Positions 55,973 through 64,000 of a DNA stretch of 64,000 nt are shown here, piece by piece. Under the pieces are notes generated by a model. The model worked only from the letters and a program-made list of their open reading frames with translations, was not told where the DNA came from and searched no databases. Position 1 is the first letter of the stretch; every line of letters begins with the position of its first letter. Location of the stretch: the NCBI GenBank assembly GCA_938084835.1, contig CALKER010000006.1:434001-498000 (forward strand), in the 5' to 3' direction. The stretch comes from an uncultured Thermoguttaceae bacterium (GTDB lineage Bacteria > Planctomycetota > Planctomycetia > Pirellulales > Thermoguttaceae). The translations under genes and the position numbers were made by a program.

Positions 55973-58873
55973 ATGGTACCTGTCGAGGAAAGGAAGGAAT
56001 CCACCAGCCGCTTCATTGTCGGGATAGACCTTGGTACTACCAACTGTGCTGTCGCCTATGTGGACACCTTAGCGCCAACGTGGCGTGTGGAGGTATTTGT
56101 AATCCCGCAGGTAACAGCACCCGGCCTTGTGGAAAAGCTCGTAGTTCTTCCGTCGTTCCACTATGAGCCAATGCCGGGGGAGTTCGCTCGCGGGAGTCTT
56201 TGTTTACCCTGGCATCAAAGTGAGCCGCCTTTTGTGGTGGGGGTTTTCGCGAAGGAACATGGGGCTCTCCATCCTGGACGATTGATACACTCGGCTAAAT
56301 CCTGGCTTTGTCACGGCGGCGTTGACCGGCAGGCACCCCTTTTGCCGTGGTTCGGGTCTCAAGATGTGACCCGTATTTCACCGGTAGAAGCTAGTGCCCG
56401 ATACCTGAGGCATATTCGGGAGGCGTGGGATTGGCAGTTTCCGCAAGCCCCGCTGGCGGAGCAAGACGTAGTCCTGACCTTGCCGGCCTCTTTTGACGAA
56501 ATCGCTCGGGAGCTCACAGTTCGGGCTGCTCAACAGGCCGGCATTCCCAGGGTGACATTAATCGAGGAGCCACAAGCTGCGTTTTACGCATGGATGTACC
56601 TTCAGGGTGACAAATGGAAAGACCAGCTTCTGCCACATCGTACGGTGTTGGTTTGCGACATCGGAGGGGGCACCACGGACTTCACCCTAATTCGTGTGCT
56701 GCCCGGGAAAGCCGGGGATATTCGCTTGGAACGGATTGCTGTTGGTGAACATCTGATCCTAGGTGGAGACAACTTCGATTTGGCCTTGGCTCATTTTATC
56801 GAAAAACGGGTGGCGAGGGAGGGGCAACTTGATGTACGCTCCTGGGGACAACTTGTCAATCACGCGCGGCGGTGGAAAGAGCTGATGCTCGGAGATTATG
56901 CGCCGGAAGAGATTACGGTGCATGTGCCGGGGTCGGGCGGGCGAGTTATCGGAGGGGGATTCCAGCTGCAACTGCGGCGGAACGAGGTAGAGCAGTTGTT
57001 AGTTGAAGGTTTTTTCCCGAAAGTGCCGCTGGATGCGGAACCCTCTCGGGTGGCCGGCTTCCGGGAATTTGGTTTGCCATTTGCTCCGGATCCCGCGGTC
57101 ACCCGGTATTTGGCGGCCTTCTTACGTGCCCACCGCCATGCAGTGGAGGATGCCTCGTGCCGGGAAGCTGTCCGACCGGATTTCTTACTGTTTAATGGTG
57201 GAGTTTTCGAGTCCTCCCGATTACGTCGTCGCGTGGTGGAAGTAATCGAAAGTTGGTTTCGCAGAGAAGGTTCGCCGGATTGGTCTCCACGAGTCCTGCA
57301 GGGGGATCGGCTGGATCTGGCTGTAGCCCGCGGCGCTGCTTATTATGGGATAGTCCGACGTGGACGGGGTGTACGAATTGGCTCAGGATTGCCAAGGAGT
57401 TACTACATCGCTGTGGGGATGGCTCCTTCGGGTGAGCCGTCTTCTACTGCCGCCCAAAATGCTAGCTTTGAAGCAGGTGTTTCGGACAGACCGTGTGGCC
57501 CCTTTTCTGAGGAGACGCATGGAGCGCAATTAGCCTTGTGTATTGTGCCCGCGGGACTTGAACCGGGAGAAGAAGTTTCGGTCGATCAAGTCGGTATGGA
57601 ACTTCTCCTTTCCCAGCCTGTGGAATTTCCTCTATTCGCCTCTACCACCCGGACGACGGATCGACCCGGTCAGTTGGTGCCTATAAGCCGAGAACATTTC
57701 ACTGCGTTGGCATCTTTGCGCACGGTCCTGAGGCATCGGCGACGTCGGGAAGCGGGGAGGATCCCCGTCCGACTTCATGCTCGGGTTACCGAAATTGGAA
57801 CTTTAGACCTCTGGGTGGAGGAGCGGGAGAGAAAGATTACCTGGAAACTGCAGTTTGACGTCCGGAAGACCTATGCGGCGGAGGTTCCGGCCGCTGGTGT
57901 AGGCCCTGGTTTGGCAGTCGTGGAGGAATCTGTATGGGAATCCTGCGAGCGGATTTTGGAAGAAACTTTTGGGGAGGGTGCGGTGGCTCCGCCAGAGGGG
58001 GTAATGAAGTCCCTTTCGGTAGCTATTGGCACCGACCGCATGGATTGGCCCATCACTCTGTTGCGACGGATGTGGGAAGCCCTGATCGAGCGAGAGGCAG
58101 GTCGGCGACGAAGTCCCACCCATGAGGCGCGCTGGCTAAATCTTGTAGGCTTTGTGCTGCGTCCCGGCTTCGGGGTGCCACTTGACGATTGGCGGGTGGA
58201 GGAAACCTGGCGGCAGCTTCAAGGAAAATTGGTGCATCACGTGTCCTTGTGTCGCACCGAATGGTTTGTCATGTGGCGACGAATTGCCGGTGGACTTCCC
58301 GCTGGTTGCCAGCAAGCGCTGGCCGAACCGCTTGTGGCAGTCCTTCGCAATTTTTCCCGGCAGTTCCGAGCTACCGGTCACGGGAATCTACCTTTCAGTG
58401 GCCACGAGGGGGCCGAAATGTGGCGCTTACTGGGTGCGTTGGAGCTGCTGCCTGCGGCGGCCAAGGCTGAGATCGGATGGTTGATCCTCGAGCTGCTTAG
58501 TAAGCAAAAGTTCAAGTCACAACGCTCCGCTCTCCTTTGGGCCTTAGCTCGGATTGGAGCACGAGAACCCAGTTACGGTCCCCTTAACTGTGTTGTTCAC
58601 ACGGACATTGTGGCTGAATGGCTGGAGCAGCTTCTAAAACTTGACGCACCGGATCCGCACTTCCATTTTGCAGTCATGCAGCTATCGCGGCGCACCGGGG
58701 ACCGTTTTCGCGATCTGCCCGACCGCTTGCGGTCTCGTGTGGCGGAGTGGCTTCGAAAACATGCGGCCAAGGAGCGACTGATTGAGCTCGTGCTGAAGGG
58801 TGGAAAGCTTGCTAGGGACGAAGCCGAGGCTGTTCTCGGTGACCGATTGCCCCTCGGGCTTCGACTGGTGTAA
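55973..58873 (+). CDS. Hsp70-like ATPase with long unusual C-terminal region
   Basis: This encodes 966 residues; ATG at 55973 has GAGGAAG about 12 bases upstream. The actin-like ATPase is recognisable: phosphate 1 GIDLGTTN (17-24), connect and phosphate 2 DIGGGTTDF (229-237), adenosine motif FLLFNGGVFES (about 404). After about 480 the classical substrate domain is replaced by a beta-rich part (about 495-640) and a helical, Arg-rich region (about 690-966) that resembles DUF3731-type extensions of Hsp70 relatives. No DnaJ or GrpE gene is adjacent. Beyond the release-factor-like gene upstream no partner is obvious. A role in ATP-driven remodelling is inferred from the ATPase only. Confidence 0.85.
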   Translation: MVPVEERKESTSRFIVGIDLGTTNCAVAYVDTLAPTWRVEVFVIPQVTAPGLVEKLVVLPSFHYEPMPGEFARGSLCLPWHQSEPPFVVGVFAKEHGALHPGRLIHSAKSWLCHGGVDRQAPLLPWFGSQDVTRISPVEASARYLRHIREAWDWQFPQAPLAEQDVVLTLPASFDEIARELTVRAAQQAGIPRVTLIEEPQAAFYAWMYLQGDKWKDQLLPHRTVLVCDIGGGTTDFTLIRVLPGKAGDIRLERIAVGEHLILGGDNFDLALAHFIEKRVAREGQLDVRSWGQLVNHARRWKELMLGDYAPEEITVHVPGSGGRVIGGGFQLQLRRNEVEQLLVEGFFPKVPLDAEPSRVAGFREFGLPFAPDPAVTRYLAAFLRAHRHAVEDASCREAVRPDFLLFNGGVFESSRLRRRVVEVIESWFRREGSPDWSPRVLQGDRLDLAVARGAAYYGIVRRGRGVRIGSGLPRSYYIAVGMAPSGEPSSTAAQNASFEAGVSDRPCGPFSEETHGAQLALCIVPAGLEPGEEVSVDQVGMELLLSQPVEFPLFASTTRTTDRPGQLVPISREHFTALASLRTVLRHRRRREAGRIPVRLHARVTEIGTLDLWVEERERKITWKLQFDVRKTYAAEVPAAGVGPGLAVVEESVWESCERILEETFGEGAVAPPEGVMKSLSVAIGTDRMDWPITLLRRMWEALIEREAGRRRSPTHEARWLNLVGFVLRPGFGVPLDDWRVEETWRQLQGKLVHHVSLCRTEWFVMWRRIAGGLPAGCQQALAEPLVAVLRNFSRQFRATGHGNLPFSGHEGAEMWRLLGALELLPAAAKAEIGWLILELLSKQKFKSQRSALLWALARIGAREPSYGPLNCVVHTDIVAEWLEQLLKLDAPDPHFHFAVMQLSRRTGDRFRDLPDRLRSRVAEWLRKHAAKERLIELVLKGGKLARDEAEAVLGDRLPLGLRLV

Positions 58874-59373
58874 AAAACTCCCCGGTGTTTGGGCTCACGG
58901 CAGGTAGCGAATCGACTAGCCTCCAACATTCCGAAGCACGTTCTGATAATGTTGATTGGGAATTATTGTTTTAAGTTTAAGTCCTGAAAGGCAGGGTCGA
59001 GCTTGGGAAGTAAAGCAGTATCATTGTGGCTGCGGGGACGAGTCGGATGGTTACCTCGGGAGAGTCATGGTTTCGTTAAGTTAGGATCACCAAATATCCT
59101 TTCATAGTGGAAACTCGAATTACCGCATCCATCTCGGTTGACATGGATCTGACATTTCAGCATGCCACGGTCGAGAAATGAATGAGGGGTAATGGCGCTT
59201 CGCCGGCTATCTGAAGGTTGGGCCAGCTTGCGAGGAAAAGGCCGGGCAGTAGTTGATGGTCAGTGCCGAGGCTTCAGACGCCTTCACAGGCTTAACCCTT
59301 CAGTGACGGAACGGTAAACGGGAACGGGAGCCTTCCCAGAGAAAACTTCACTATCGCACTTGGGGTATTTTTT
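58874..59373. other. Gap after Hsp70-like gene
   Basis: A 41-residue frame (59192-59317) follows GAGGGG too closely for a normal start and was not accepted. Nothing else was recognised. Confidence 0.35.
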
Positions 59374-61245
59374 GTGGGAGTGCACCAGAAACCGATGACT
59401 GATGATGCTCTTCGTGACTTGCTTTTTCAAACCGTCCTTATTTTTGACGGGCCCATCGGCACCGAGATTTATCGGCGGCATGTGTTTCTCAACCGTTGTT
59501 ATGAGGAACTGAACATCTCCGAACCTGGGTTGATCGAGGCCATTCACCGGGAATACGTCACAGCAGGTGCGGACGTGTTAACAACGAATACTTTTGGGGC
59601 AAACCGGAATGCCTTGGCAAAGTTTGGCTTGTCTGACCGAGTGGTAGATCTCAACCGAGCGGGCGTGGCGTTGGCCCGGAAGGTAGCTTCGGAGATTGCC
59701 AGGCCGGTGTTGGTGGCGGGCTCCGTCGGACCCATTCCGTCTGATCCTTTCTCGTCAATCAGTGTTGAGGAGGTTCTGCGCGAACAGGTAACATCCCTTG
59801 TAGAAGCTGGGGTCGATTTCATTCTTTTCGAAACACAACACTCTCGGGACATGATACAAACGTGCGCTGGGCTTATGGCTGAGTTTCCGGATATAGCGTT
59901 TATTGTTTCAGTGGCAGTTTCCGATGAGGGTGAAAGCATTAGGGGAGAGACTCTTGAGGGCCTGGTTGGTGGTTGGCCCTCTCACCTCAGGTCCCCCACT
60001 GCGTGGGGACTCAATTGCGGCGCGGGTCCGAGCGGCTTACTCCATGTGTTGGAGCGGCTTGCAGGTTTGACCGCGCTTCCAGTGGTGATTCAGCCCAATG
60101 CCGGTGTCCCCAAGGCGGTGGATTATCGAATGATTTATCTTTGTTCCCCCGAATATTTCACGGAATATGCCAAACGGTACTTAGCTCTTGGCGCTCGAGG
60201 CATAGGGGGTTGTTGTGGGATTACGCCGGAACATATTCGAGAGATGTCCCGGGCTATTAAGCCGCTTGCGCGAGCTTCGCGAAGCATCTCCGAGATCATC
60301 AAGGCTCCCCAACAACTGACGCCAAAAGAGCCCGTCCCTTTGGAGAAGCGATCCCAATTGGGCTATCGGTTGTCCCACGGGAAGTGGGTAACCAGCGTGG
60401 AACTGCTTCCACCGCGCGGCTGGGATATAGCGGGGATTATCGAGAAAAGTCGACAGTTGGCAGAAGCCGGGGTCACTGCTATTAATATCCCGGATGGTCC
60501 AAGGGCTAGTGCCCGGTTATCCCCGCTGGTGACAGCCGCCGAGATCCAGCGCAGCGTGGGAATTGAGACCATCCTTCACTTCTGTTGCCGGGATCGAAAC
60601 CTGATCGGCATGCAGGCCGATTTACTCGGCTGCGCCGCGTTAGGGGTACGGAACATTCTATTTGTGACGGGTGATCCGCCCAAGCTCGGAAACTACCCGT
60701 TTGCCACAGGCGTCTTCGATACTGACTCGATCGGCATGGTGGCTCTTCAGCGGCGGCTTAACTCGGGACTGGATCTGGGGGGTCAACCGGTGGAACCACC
60801 AACGCAAGCGGTCATTGGCGTCGGGCTAGATCCTACCGCAGTGGATCGAAAGCGGGAGATAGACCGGTTTCGCCGTAAAATTGCTGCCGGGGCTGAATTC
60901 GCCATCACTCAACCGGTCTTCGACCCGGATGCCCTTCTCGAGTTTCTCGAGCAGCTCGGTCCCTGTCCCATTCCCATCATTGCCGGTGTGTGGCCACTTG
61001 CCAGCCTCCGCAACGCCTTGTTTTTAAAGAATGAAGTCCCCGGCGTAGTCATTCCGGAGGCGGTTCTCGAGCGACTGGCTGCCCAGACCTCGCGAGAGGC
61101 TCAGGTGGCTGTTGGGATCGAAATTGCCCGCGAATCGATCGAGCGAATTCGCCGGCATGTGGCCGGAATCCAAGTTTCCGCGCCGTTCGGCAAGATCGAG
61201 CTTGCGTTAAAAGTGCTCGAGGGATTTCTCGGTGAAGTTCCTTGA
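59374..61245 (+). CDS. Bifunctional homocysteine S-methyltransferase / methylenetetrahydrofolate reductase
   Basis: This encodes 623 residues from GTG at 59374; ATG at 59395 is a reasonable alternative. The N-terminal barrel (about 1-300) is a zinc homocysteine methyltransferase with FDGPIGTEIYRR, NTFGANR, and metal ligands Cys215 (LNCGAGP) and Cys280-Cys281 (GGCCGITPEH). The C-terminal barrel (about 340-620) is a MetF-type flavin reductase with WVTSVELLPPRG, NIPDGPRA, LHFCCRDRN and FVTGDPPK. The fusion, as in Bacillus YitJ, makes 5-methyl-THF and uses a methyl donor to turn homocysteine into methionine. All key residues are present. No other methionine gene is nearby. Confidence 0.93.
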   Translation: MGVHQKPMTDDALRDLLFQTVLIFDGPIGTEIYRRHVFLNRCYEELNISEPGLIEAIHREYVTAGADVLTTNTFGANRNALAKFGLSDRVVDLNRAGVALARKVASEIARPVLVAGSVGPIPSDPFSSISVEEVLREQVTSLVEAGVDFILFETQHSRDMIQTCAGLMAEFPDIAFIVSVAVSDEGESIRGETLEGLVGGWPSHLRSPTAWGLNCGAGPSGLLHVLERLAGLTALPVVIQPNAGVPKAVDYRMIYLCSPEYFTEYAKRYLALGARGIGGCCGITPEHIREMSRAIKPLARASRSISEIIKAPQQLTPKEPVPLEKRSQLGYRLSHGKWVTSVELLPPRGWDIAGIIEKSRQLAEAGVTAINIPDGPRASARLSPLVTAAEIQRSVGIETILHFCCRDRNLIGMQADLLGCAALGVRNILFVTGDPPKLGNYPFATGVFDTDSIGMVALQRRLNSGLDLGGQPVEPPTQAVIGVGLDPTAVDRKREIDRFRRKIAAGAEFAITQPVFDPDALLEFLEQLGPCPIPIIAGVWPLASLRNALFLKNEVPGVVIPEAVLERLAAQTSREAQVAVGIEIARESIERIRRHVAGIQVSAPFGKIELALKVLEGFLGEVP

Positions 61246-61509
61246 CGCTCCCGGCGCGCGGGCTGTTCGAGCTTATTTACATACGCCTGCTCAGGGACGA
61301 AACTTGCGGTCGCCGGTTTAAATTTGTTGGCGCCTGACACCCAGCCCTCACGCAATTGAACGACACTTGCACACCAGAGGACATGAGCTTCTCCGCAGTC
61401 GGGTCTTCGAGTCCTGACGGTTGCTCCGCTCCATCGGGAGTACAAGTTCCTTTGCCAACTGCTCGCTTCACGATTATCTTGCAACCAAGGACACCGACTT
61501 TTGGAAGGG

Positions 61510-62667
61510 TTACGGAAGTTGCGGTGGCTCTACAATCGGATACTCCCCGGAAAGTGCCTCGAGGAAAGCGACAAGCTCCTTCACATTTTCTTCTGTGAGT
61601 TGGGCCGCCCGGACGGCTTTCAATGCAGAAGCAAGCCCGGGGTTGTCGATACCGCCCTGAGCCATAATCCGCACTGCTTCCTCCAGGGTTGCCACGCTGC
61701 CATCGTGGAAATAGGGTGCTGTTTTAGCCACCTCACGGAGTGGAGGAACCCGAAACTTGCCGAAATCAGCCTCGTCCCCGGTCACCGCCATCCGGCCTTT
61801 GTTCGACGGTTCTTTGTCCAAACCAATTCCAGCATTGTAGAACTGGTAGTTACTGAAAAGCGGCGGCGTGTGGCACACGGCGCAATTTTCTTCGAAAACC
61901 CGTAAGCCGCGAATTTGCTGCTCCGTGAGGGCAGTTTTATCGCCTCCCTTTGTGTACCGGTCATAGGGGGAATTTCCGCTGAGAATGGTTCGCTCGAAAG
62001 CAGCGATCGCAATGGCGATTCCATCTTTGGTTACCCCCGTGCCGAACACATCCTGAAATCGCTGCCTGTACTCGGGTATTTCCGACAGTTGCTTCACCAG
62101 CTCATCCAAGGAGTGTCCCATTTCCATGGGATTCTCGATCGGGCCAAGGGCCTGCTCCTCGAGGGATCCGGCCCTGCCGTCCCAGAAAAGCACCGGCGCA
62201 TAAGCGGTGTTGATAACCGTGGGCGAGTTTACTGGCCCCAAATGACCTCTGATCCCCTTGCTGACAGGCAGATCCTCTGCCCACGCCTTTTGCGGATCAT
62301 GACACGTTGCACACGAGACCGTTCCATCAGCACTTAACCGATTATCGAAGTAAAGCATTTTGCCCAGTTCTACTTTTGCCTTCGTCATCGGATTGTCAGG
62401 AGGAATCGGGACAGGGGGGAGACCGAGGGGAGGCGTGATTGTAAATGGTTCGGATTCTACAGTGGGTGCAGCGAGCTGAGGTTCCGCGGGCTGAGACGTC
62501 CCCTGTGGCATTGGCCGGGCTGCTGTCGGCTGCGGAGTCGATGGTTGGCTACATCCGCCCATACCCCACATCATGGCCAACCCGATGGCAAAGACGGCGG
62601 TAACAAGCATAAGCCACGGCCAGGTTCCTCTTCGACAAGCAAGTAAGCACTGCCTCGCGCTATTCAT
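61510..62667 (-). CDS. Diheme cytochrome c peroxidase (MauG/CcpA family) lipoprotein
   Basis: This encodes 385 residues from ATG at 62667, with GAGGAGA 8 bases upstream. A hydrophobic segment (19-36) ends in MWGMGGC, so Cys39 is probably lipidated and the protein faces the periplasm. A Pro/Ala/Gln-rich linker (40-90) follows. Heme 1 binds CATCH (119-123) and heme 2 CAVCH (262-266). Family motifs include LGKMLYFDNRLSADGTVSC, NSPTVINTAY, FWDGRAGSLEEQALGPI, and KFRVPPLREVAKTAPYFHDGS. Such enzymes reduce hydrogen peroxide with electrons from small cytochromes or copper proteins. The distal Met ligand of the high-potential heme cannot be assigned with certainty. Confidence 0.93.
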   Translation of the reverse strand: MNSARQCLLACRRGTWPWLMLVTAVFAIGLAMMWGMGGCSQPSTPQPTAARPMPQGTSQPAEPQLAAPTVESEPFTITPPLGLPPVPIPPDNPMTKAKVELGKMLYFDNRLSADGTVSCATCHDPQKAWAEDLPVSKGIRGHLGPVNSPTVINTAYAPVLFWDGRAGSLEEQALGPIENPMEMGHSLDELVKQLSEIPEYRQRFQDVFGTGVTKDGIAIAIAAFERTILSGNSPYDRYTKGGDKTALTEQQIRGLRVFEENCAVCHTPPLFSNYQFYNAGIGLDKEPSNKGRMAVTGDEADFGKFRVPPLREVAKTAPYFHDGSVATLEEAVRIMAQGGIDNPGLASALKAVRAAQLTEENVKELVAFLEALSGEYPIVEPPQLP

Positions 62668-63618
62668 CGTTTGGTCTCCTCGCACGAAACCTTGAAACTC
62701 CGACCTCTACCTCAAGTTGTTGACATTCGGAAAGTAAGTTTTAGGTAAATCCTTTTAACGAAACGTCGCCCTCCGACCTGAGAAAAAACCAAAGCTTTCC
62801 GTTGACGACTTGTTTCTTTATGAGCGTCCCATGGTTGTAGGAGTCGCCGGAAGCAGCCTCTTCGCTTAATTGCCGGGCAGCCCAAGGCAGACCTTTCCCG
62901 CGTAAGGTATTCCGGGGCCCCTCCGCGCGCTCAATTCGTTTGCATGTTGGGAGACGCGTTTAATTTGATCGTTGACAGAACCGTCACATATTATTGAACC
63001 GACAGTTATCACCACTTGCTAAGCCGAGGTGGTGCTTCAAAGCCTATTGGCTGCTTTTTGCCGATTACGTGGCGGAGGAATGGCTTTAGCGCCAAGTCAT
63101 ATTTTGCCAGGCAAAAATTTTGTGTCAAGAAATCTCGTAAAAAATTTCGTAAGGAGTGTGTCGGTTATGCGGCGGCTTTGGCCGCCATGTGTTGCCGAAA
63201 CCGAGTCTCTTCCAGATGCCGATGGTTCTACAAGGATTGGAGGAAGCTTCCACGTGGTTTCACGGGGAAATGCTCATCTGGAAAAGGTCCCCCATAGGTT
63301 GGGTTGAATGGAGGGTAAACCTTTCTTTAAGTTCGACCGCTGATTCCTAAGCAAAGCTTGATCACCAACGGCAATATCTGCTGCTGTGCGAAGTCCGTCA
63401 GAAGTGGGTAACCTCCGGATGCACGAAGCCTGGATGGTCCTCAATCGTAGCCGCGCTAGCAATGAGATAATCGCAGAGTGAGAGCACCAAAGGATCGCGG
63501 TACGGCGCCAGCTCTTTTTTAAGAGCTAAGCCTCGGCAGAACAAGTGTCCTTTCTGTCCGCTACCAAAGTTGCCTAACTACCGCTCGACTAACAGTCGCG
63601 CGCAATTCACCACTGCTT
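62668..63618. other. Gap between peroxidase and sulfatase genes
   Basis: A 46-residue frame with AAGGAG upstream (ATG 63167, ending 63307) was considered and not accepted. No terminator or RNA was recognised. Confidence 0.35.
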
Positions 63619-64000
63619 TTAGTTAGCATAAGGGTCATTTTGCAGACGACATTCTTCTTCAAGCAATGTCCGTAGCTGTTGGCATAAGGCAGCATGTTTC
63701 GGATCGTTGACCAAATTTTGCAGTTCCCAGGGATCGTCCGTCAGGTTAAAAAGCTGAAAAGTTTCCTTGTTCCCGACACGGTATCGAATGAATTTCCACG
63801 GCCCCTGCCGGATAGCTCGTTGCTCCGCACCGTAGGCAAACAAAAGCTGTGGCCGACCTTCCGTACATGTGCCTCGAATAATTGCTACGAGGCTACGTGC
63901 ATCGATGTCCCCTAGTGGGGCGATCCCCAAGAGTTCACAAATCGTGGGAAACAAATCATGAAGGTATACAGGAACACTCGACTGACCATGCGGAATTCCC
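63619..64000 (-). CDS. Sulfatase, C-terminal part (N-terminus beyond window)
   Basis: The minus-strand frame is open to the right edge and ends at 63619, giving 127 residues. The segment starting GIPHGQSSVPVYLHDLFPTI matches the end of the sulfatase core, where the VPVYxxDLFPT strand precedes the C-terminal subdomain. It continues with RQGPWKFIRYRVGNKETFQL and the typical LFNLTDDPWELQNLVNDP tail. Formylglycine sulfatases hydrolyse sulfate esters of polysaccharides; the active-site CxPSR or SxPSR lies outside the window, so metal and active-site residues cannot be checked. The C-terminal tail is short and basic-acidic, without a wall anchor. Confidence 0.88.
   Translation of the reverse strand, partial: GIPHGQSSVPVYLHDLFPTICELLGIAPLGDIDARSLVAIIRGTCTEGRPQLLFAYGAEQRAIRQGPWKFIRYRVGNKETFQLFNLTDDPWELQNLVNDPKHAALCQQLRTLLEEECRLQNDPYAN

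Noticed and set aside
59192..59317. 41-residue frame after GAGGGG
   Set aside because: The spacing to ATG is too short for normal initiation and nothing else supports it.
63167..63307. 46-residue frame with AAGGAG about 10 bases upstream
   Set aside because: Only the ribosome site supports it; composition is not protein-like and the strand has no neighbours.

Overview
The window looks like chromosome from a planctomycete, probably of the Pirellulales type; this is inference from gene content. The pointers are a BBP7-type outer-membrane barrel, a GAF plus HlyD fusion protein, Tat-exported oxidoreductase and DegT-type enzymes, a sulfatase, a ceramidase-like secreted enzyme, small secreted Pro- or Cys-rich proteins, and scattered single genes with few operons. 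About 37 protein genes cover roughly 69 percent of the DNA, so many gaps of 0.3 to 1.5 kb remain. No rRNA, tRNA, CRISPR array, transposase, phage gene or replication origin was seen.

Layout. 1-1936 (minus) is the truncated GAF/HlyD gene. 2990-4089 holds two small proteins. 5330-8004 is recA coupled to a PDZ serine protease. 8808-11456 is alaS. 11939-14314 (minus) has an aminotransferase and a TIM-barrel isomerase. 15415-15988 is a small heat-shock protein with a strongly structured leader. 16303-20031 is a very large secreted glycosidase-like protein. 20408-22764 carries rfbA and rfbB for dTDP-sugar synthesis. 23641-28038 has a Cys-rich secreted protein, a sodium/solute symporter and a Tat-exported Gfo/Idh/MocA protein. 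28656-31121 has regulators: an ECF sigma factor, a pseudo-receiver pair protein and an HTH-EIIA protein. 32609-37053 has an IscA-like protein and a YhaN/YhaO-like ATPase and nuclease pair. 37615-39641 has a pseudouridine synthase coupled to a membrane TPR-like protein. 40625-43594 has the DegT-like and ceramidase-like exported enzymes. 44284-48584 is a metal-uptake locus: permease, ATPase and His-rich lipoprotein, with a Fur-family regulator on the other strand and a Fur-type box in the promoter. 49558-54336 has a PAS-only membrane protein, the BBP7 barrel and a small lipoprotein. 55367-61245 has a GGQ release-factor-like protein, a long Hsp70-like protein and a homocysteine methyltransferase/MTHFR fusion. 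61510-62667 is a diheme peroxidase, and 63619 to the end is the C-terminus of a sulfatase.

The functional groups best supported by context are the metal ABC transporter with its regulator and operator, the recA-protease coupling, the YhaO-YhaN pair, the EIIA/pseudo-receiver pair and rfbBA. The most unusual non-coding signal is the leader of the Hsp20 gene. Three perfect inverted repeats there fit an outer stem enclosing an H-type pseudoknot, placed just before a Shine-Dalgarno sequence that matches the anti-SD over 10 bases. A second recurring pattern is short two-copy tandem repeats (19 to 31 bases) in several intergenic gaps.
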